A stretch of 47,347 nt of DNA from Pigmentiphaga sp. (GTDB lineage Bacteria; Pseudomonadota; Gammaproteobacteria; Burkholderiales; Burkholderiaceae_B), in contig JALOAI010000032.1 in assembly GCA_023228945.1 (NCBI GenBank), forward strand, positions 1 to 47,347, read 5' to 3'. The position numbers and the translations under genes are program-made. Position 1 is the first letter of the stretch, and each line of letters opens with the position of its first letter. The notes beneath the pieces were generated by a model that searched no databases, was not told the origin of the DNA, and was given only the letters and a program-made list of their open reading frames with translations. Shown here piece by piece: positions 44,611 through 47,347 of the stretch.

Positions 44611-44716
44611 GACCGCCGTCTGCGTTGGATCCACCAAGGTGGTTTTAAGACGTCCGGCAGAGCCGGGGAGCCTCCAACGGTCTTTGACAGCTGCATCCCT
44701 CGCGAACGGGGGATGC
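44611..44716 (-). promoter_or_regulatory. rplJL leader, candidate L10(L12)4 binding region
   Basis: The 243-base gap between rplA and rplJ (44503-44745) has no gene. It holds a hairpin GCATCCC/GGGATGC (44693-44699 with 44710-44716). It also holds a longer paired region GACCG (44611-44615) and CGTTGGA (44623-44629) with TCCAACGGTC (44673-44682). Leaders of this gene bind the L10-L12 complex in other proteobacteria to control translation. A promoter may lie here too, but none is clear. Confidence 0.5.
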
Positions 44717-44745
44717 GGCCCAAAGTTGGTTGTGCTCGCGCCGGA

Positions 44746-45444
<699 letters not shown>

Positions 45445-45446
45445 GA

Positions 45447-45878
45447 TTACACTCCTTCCACGTTGATGCCCATGCTGCGCGCGCTGCCAGCGATGGTACG
45501 GACAGCGGCGTCCATGTCGGCCGCGGTGAGATCGGGCTGCTTGGTTTTGGCGATCTCTTCGAGCTGGGCGCGGGTGAGCGTGCCCACTTTGTCGGCGTGC
45601 GGACGGGCCGAGCCCGACTTGAGACCGGCCGCCTTCTTGAGAAGGATGGTGGCCGGCGGAGTCTTCATGATGAACGTGAAGCTCTTGTCCGCAAAGGCGG
45701 TGATCACCACCGGAATCGGCAGGCCCGGCTCGAGGCTCTGGGTCCTGGCGTTGAACGCCTTGCAGAATTCCATGATGTTCAGACCGCGCTGGCCGAGGGC
45801 CGGACCGATCGGGGGGGAGGGATTGGCTTTACCCGCTGGCACTTGCAGCTTGATGAAGCCGACGATTTTCTTCGCCAT
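45447..45878 (-). CDS. rplK: Large ribosomal subunit protein uL11
   Basis: L11, 143 residues, at the GTPase-associated centre. The start MAKKIVGFIKLQVPAGKANP and the C-terminal rRNA-binding part with TAADMDAAVRTIAGSARSMG are standard. A TCAAGGAGTCA-like site precedes the ATG. It is 103 bases after nusG, where the L1-binding leader would be expected. Confidence 0.98.
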   Translation of the reverse strand: MAKKIVGFIKLQVPAGKANPSPPIGPALGQRGLNIMEFCKAFNARTQSLEPGLPIPVVITAFADKSFTFIMKTPPATILLKKAAGLKSGSARPHADKVGTLTRAQLEEIAKTKQPDLTAADMDAAVRTIAGSARSMGINVEGV

Positions 45879-45981
45879 GACTGACTCCTTGTGGGTTCAT
45901 GCGCCCGCGGTATGGCGGGCTCCCCAGGGTGGGTGGTAACGGCGTGAAGCCGTTGAAGGGCGCGGGCCGGGACCCGCTGGC

Positions 45982-46515
45982 TCAGGTTTTTTCGACCTGG
46001 CCGAAATCCAGTTCGACCGGGGTGGCCCGGCCAAAGATGGTGACGGAGACGCGCAACTTGCTTTTCTCGTAGTTGACGTCTTCGACGTTGCCGTTGAAGT
46101 CGGTAAAGGGACCGTCTTTGACGCGGACCATTTCGCCGATCTCGAACAGCACCTTGGGACGAGGCTTCTCGACGCCTTCTTCCATCTGGGAGAGGATCTT
46201 CTCGACTTCCTTCTCGGAGATGGGGGCGGGACGAGTGCCCGATCCGCCGATGAAACCGGTGACCTTGTTGGTGTTCTTCACCAGGTGCCAGGTTTCGTCG
46301 GTGAGATTCATCTCGATCAGCACGTAGCCGGGGAAAAAGCGGCGCTCGGTGACGGCCTTCTGGCCTCCGCGCATTTCGACGACTTCTTCGACCGGCACCA
46401 GGATCTCACCGAACTCGGCCTGAAGGCCCGCGCGGTCGATCCGCTCGAGAAGAGCTTTTTTCACGCTTTTTTCCATTCCGGAATAAACGTGAACGACGTA
46501 CCAGCGTTTGCTCAT
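45982..46515 (-). CDS. nusG: Transcription termination/antitermination factor NusG
   Basis: A 177-residue factor that binds RNA polymerase and links it to Rho or to ribosomal protein S10. The N-terminal NGN domain is 1-120 (KRWYVVHVYSGMEKSVKKAL, FFPGYVLIEM). The C-terminal KOW domain is about 125-177 (FEIGEMVRVKDGPFTDFNG). It follows secE by 18 bases. Confidence 0.98.
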   Translation of the reverse strand: MSKRWYVVHVYSGMEKSVKKALLERIDRAGLQAEFGEILVPVEEVVEMRGGQKAVTERRFFPGYVLIEMNLTDETWHLVKNTNKVTGFIGGSGTRPAPISEKEVEKILSQMEEGVEKPRPKVLFEIGEMVRVKDGPFTDFNGNVEDVNYEKSKLRVSVTIFGRATPVELDFGQVEKT

Positions 46516-46533
46516 GTGGTGTTCCGCAGTGTG

Positions 46534-46914
46534 TCAGTTCCAGCCCAGCAGCAGGCCATACAGCACCCACTCGATGAGCTTGTCGGCGACCCAGAGAAAG
46601 ATGGCCATCACGACGACGAAGGCGAAGACGATGCCTGTCATCTGGATGGTTTCTTTGCGACTGGGCCAGATCACCCGGCGCACTTCGTTGTAGGAATCCC
46701 GGGCGTAGGCGAGAAAGCGCCGGCCAGGCTCGCTGGTGTAAGCGATGCCCAGGGCGACCAGGATGCCCACCAGCACGGAAGCGACCCGCACCACGGTGGG
46801 TTGGTCGCCAAGCAGGTAGAAACCTGCCAGCCCCGCCACGAAGGCAGCGAGCGCGAGCGCCACCTTGAGGCGGTCGGCCATGCTGCTTACGGTTTGAACG
46901 CCAGGATTCGACAT
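46534..46914 (-). CDS. secE: Preprotein translocase subunit SecE
   Basis: A 126-residue inner-membrane part of SecYEG. It has three predicted membrane helices like the E. coli protein: VALALAAFVAGLAGFYLLG, VRVASVLVGILVALGIAY and IVFAFVVVMAIFLWVADKL. The conserved segment RDSYNEVRRVIWPSRKE precedes the third. The open frame runs back through the tRNA gene, but the ATG at 46914 (MSNPGVQTVSSMADRLK) is the real start. It lies 46 bases after tRNA-Trp. Confidence 0.96.
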   Translation of the reverse strand: MSNPGVQTVSSMADRLKVALALAAFVAGLAGFYLLGDQPTVVRVASVLVGILVALGIAYTSEPGRRFLAYARDSYNEVRRVIWPSRKETIQMTGIVFAFVVVMAIFLWVADKLIEWVLYGLLLGWN

Positions 46915-46960
46915 GATGCAACCAGACCGGGCCGCCGCGCGTGGGCGACCGGAAAAAAGA

Positions 46961-47036
46961 TGGCAGGGGCAGAGGGAATCGAACCCCCAACCTTCGGTTT
47001 TGGAGACCGACGCTCTGCCAATTGAGCTATGCCCCT
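46961..47036 (-). tRNA. trnW: tRNA-Trp (anticodon CCA)
   Basis: A 76-base tRNA, with the 3' CCA encoded (46961-46963). The acceptor stem AGGGGCA pairs with TGCCCCT. The anticodon loop contains CTCCAAA with anticodon CCA, and the T-loop reads GGTTCGATTCC. It lies between tuf and secE, a conserved location, and is probably processed from the tuf-secE transcript. Confidence 0.97.
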
Positions 47037-47048
47037 GCAAACCAAACT

Positions 47049-47096
47049 GGAAGGGTTGTTGGCCCTTCCTTGAGTCCGTGCGGAGGTTGGCCGCAC
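47049..47096. other. Two hairpins between tuf and tRNA-Trp
   Basis: GGAAGGG (47049-47055) pairs with CCCTTCC (47063-47069), and GTGCGG (47078-47083) with CCGCAC (47091-47096). Both loops are seven bases. They lie in the 93-base gap after tuf and have no run of T. A role in processing of the tRNA from the mRNA is possible. Confidence 0.5.
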
Positions 47097-47129
47097 AGAC
47101 GCGATAACGACTGAAGAAGACTATCGATT

Positions 47130-47347
<218 letters not shown>

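Overview
The window is high-GC and looks like a chromosomal segment of a betaproteobacterium of the Alcaligenaceae (Bordetella/Achromobacter group). This is inferred from the protein sequences and gene orders: tuf-trnW-secE-nusG-rplKA-rplJL-rpoBC, dnaA-dnaN-gyrB without recF, glyQ-glyS-gmhB-plsC, and a benzoate-CoA ligase beside a branched-chain-type ABC transporter. Species cannot be fixed by eye.

Layout. (1) 1-520: no gene; degenerate repeats that may be the end of an insertion sequence. (2) 521-6135, minus strand: gloA, a YgjP-type metallopeptidase, plsC, gmhB, glyS and glyQ, mostly touching or overlapping. (3) 6359-11994: two MscS-family channel genes facing each other across murI, with twin stem-loops between the first channel gene and murI. 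(4) 12001-19244, minus strand: an array of 78-bp repeats, then (in transcription order) benzoate-CoA ligase, alpha/beta hydrolase, livK, livH, livM, livG and livF. This is one aromatic-acid uptake and activation operon, with a TGCA-N6-TGCA palindrome upstream like the operators of BoxR/BzdR regulators. No ring-cleaving box gene is present. (5) 19639-24118: a stress and signalling block (tandem universal stress protein, periplasmic BON protein, CHASE3 histidine kinase, stand-alone receiver, NarL-type regulator, small DUF1328 membrane protein).

(6) 24119-26327: an accessory island. An amidohydrolase gene is interrupted by an in-frame TGA just after its signal peptide and is flanked on both sides by relics of IS5-type transposases. 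(7) 26328-31389, minus strand: gyrB, dnaN, dnaA, with a DnaA box over the dnaA promoter. (8) 31610-34634, plus strand: vapBC toxin-antitoxin genes, an AraC-type regulator and a nitrilase. (9) 34642-34936: three 81-bp repeats, each folding as a two-way terminator-like hairpin, then the rpoC terminator. (10) 34958-47347, minus strand: the rpoC, rpoB, rplL, rplJ, rplA, rplK, nusG, secE, tRNA-Trp and tuf (partial) information-processing cluster, with an L10-type leader and an attenuator-like hairpin before rpoB.

Most of the window is core chromosome. The unusual parts are the dispersed intergenic repeat family, whose members at 12.0 kb and 34.6 kb share a core, the IS-flanked broken amidohydrolase next to gyrB, the toxin-antitoxin pair directly upstream of dnaA, and the catabolic operon with a BoxR-like operator but no boxR or boxABC nearby.
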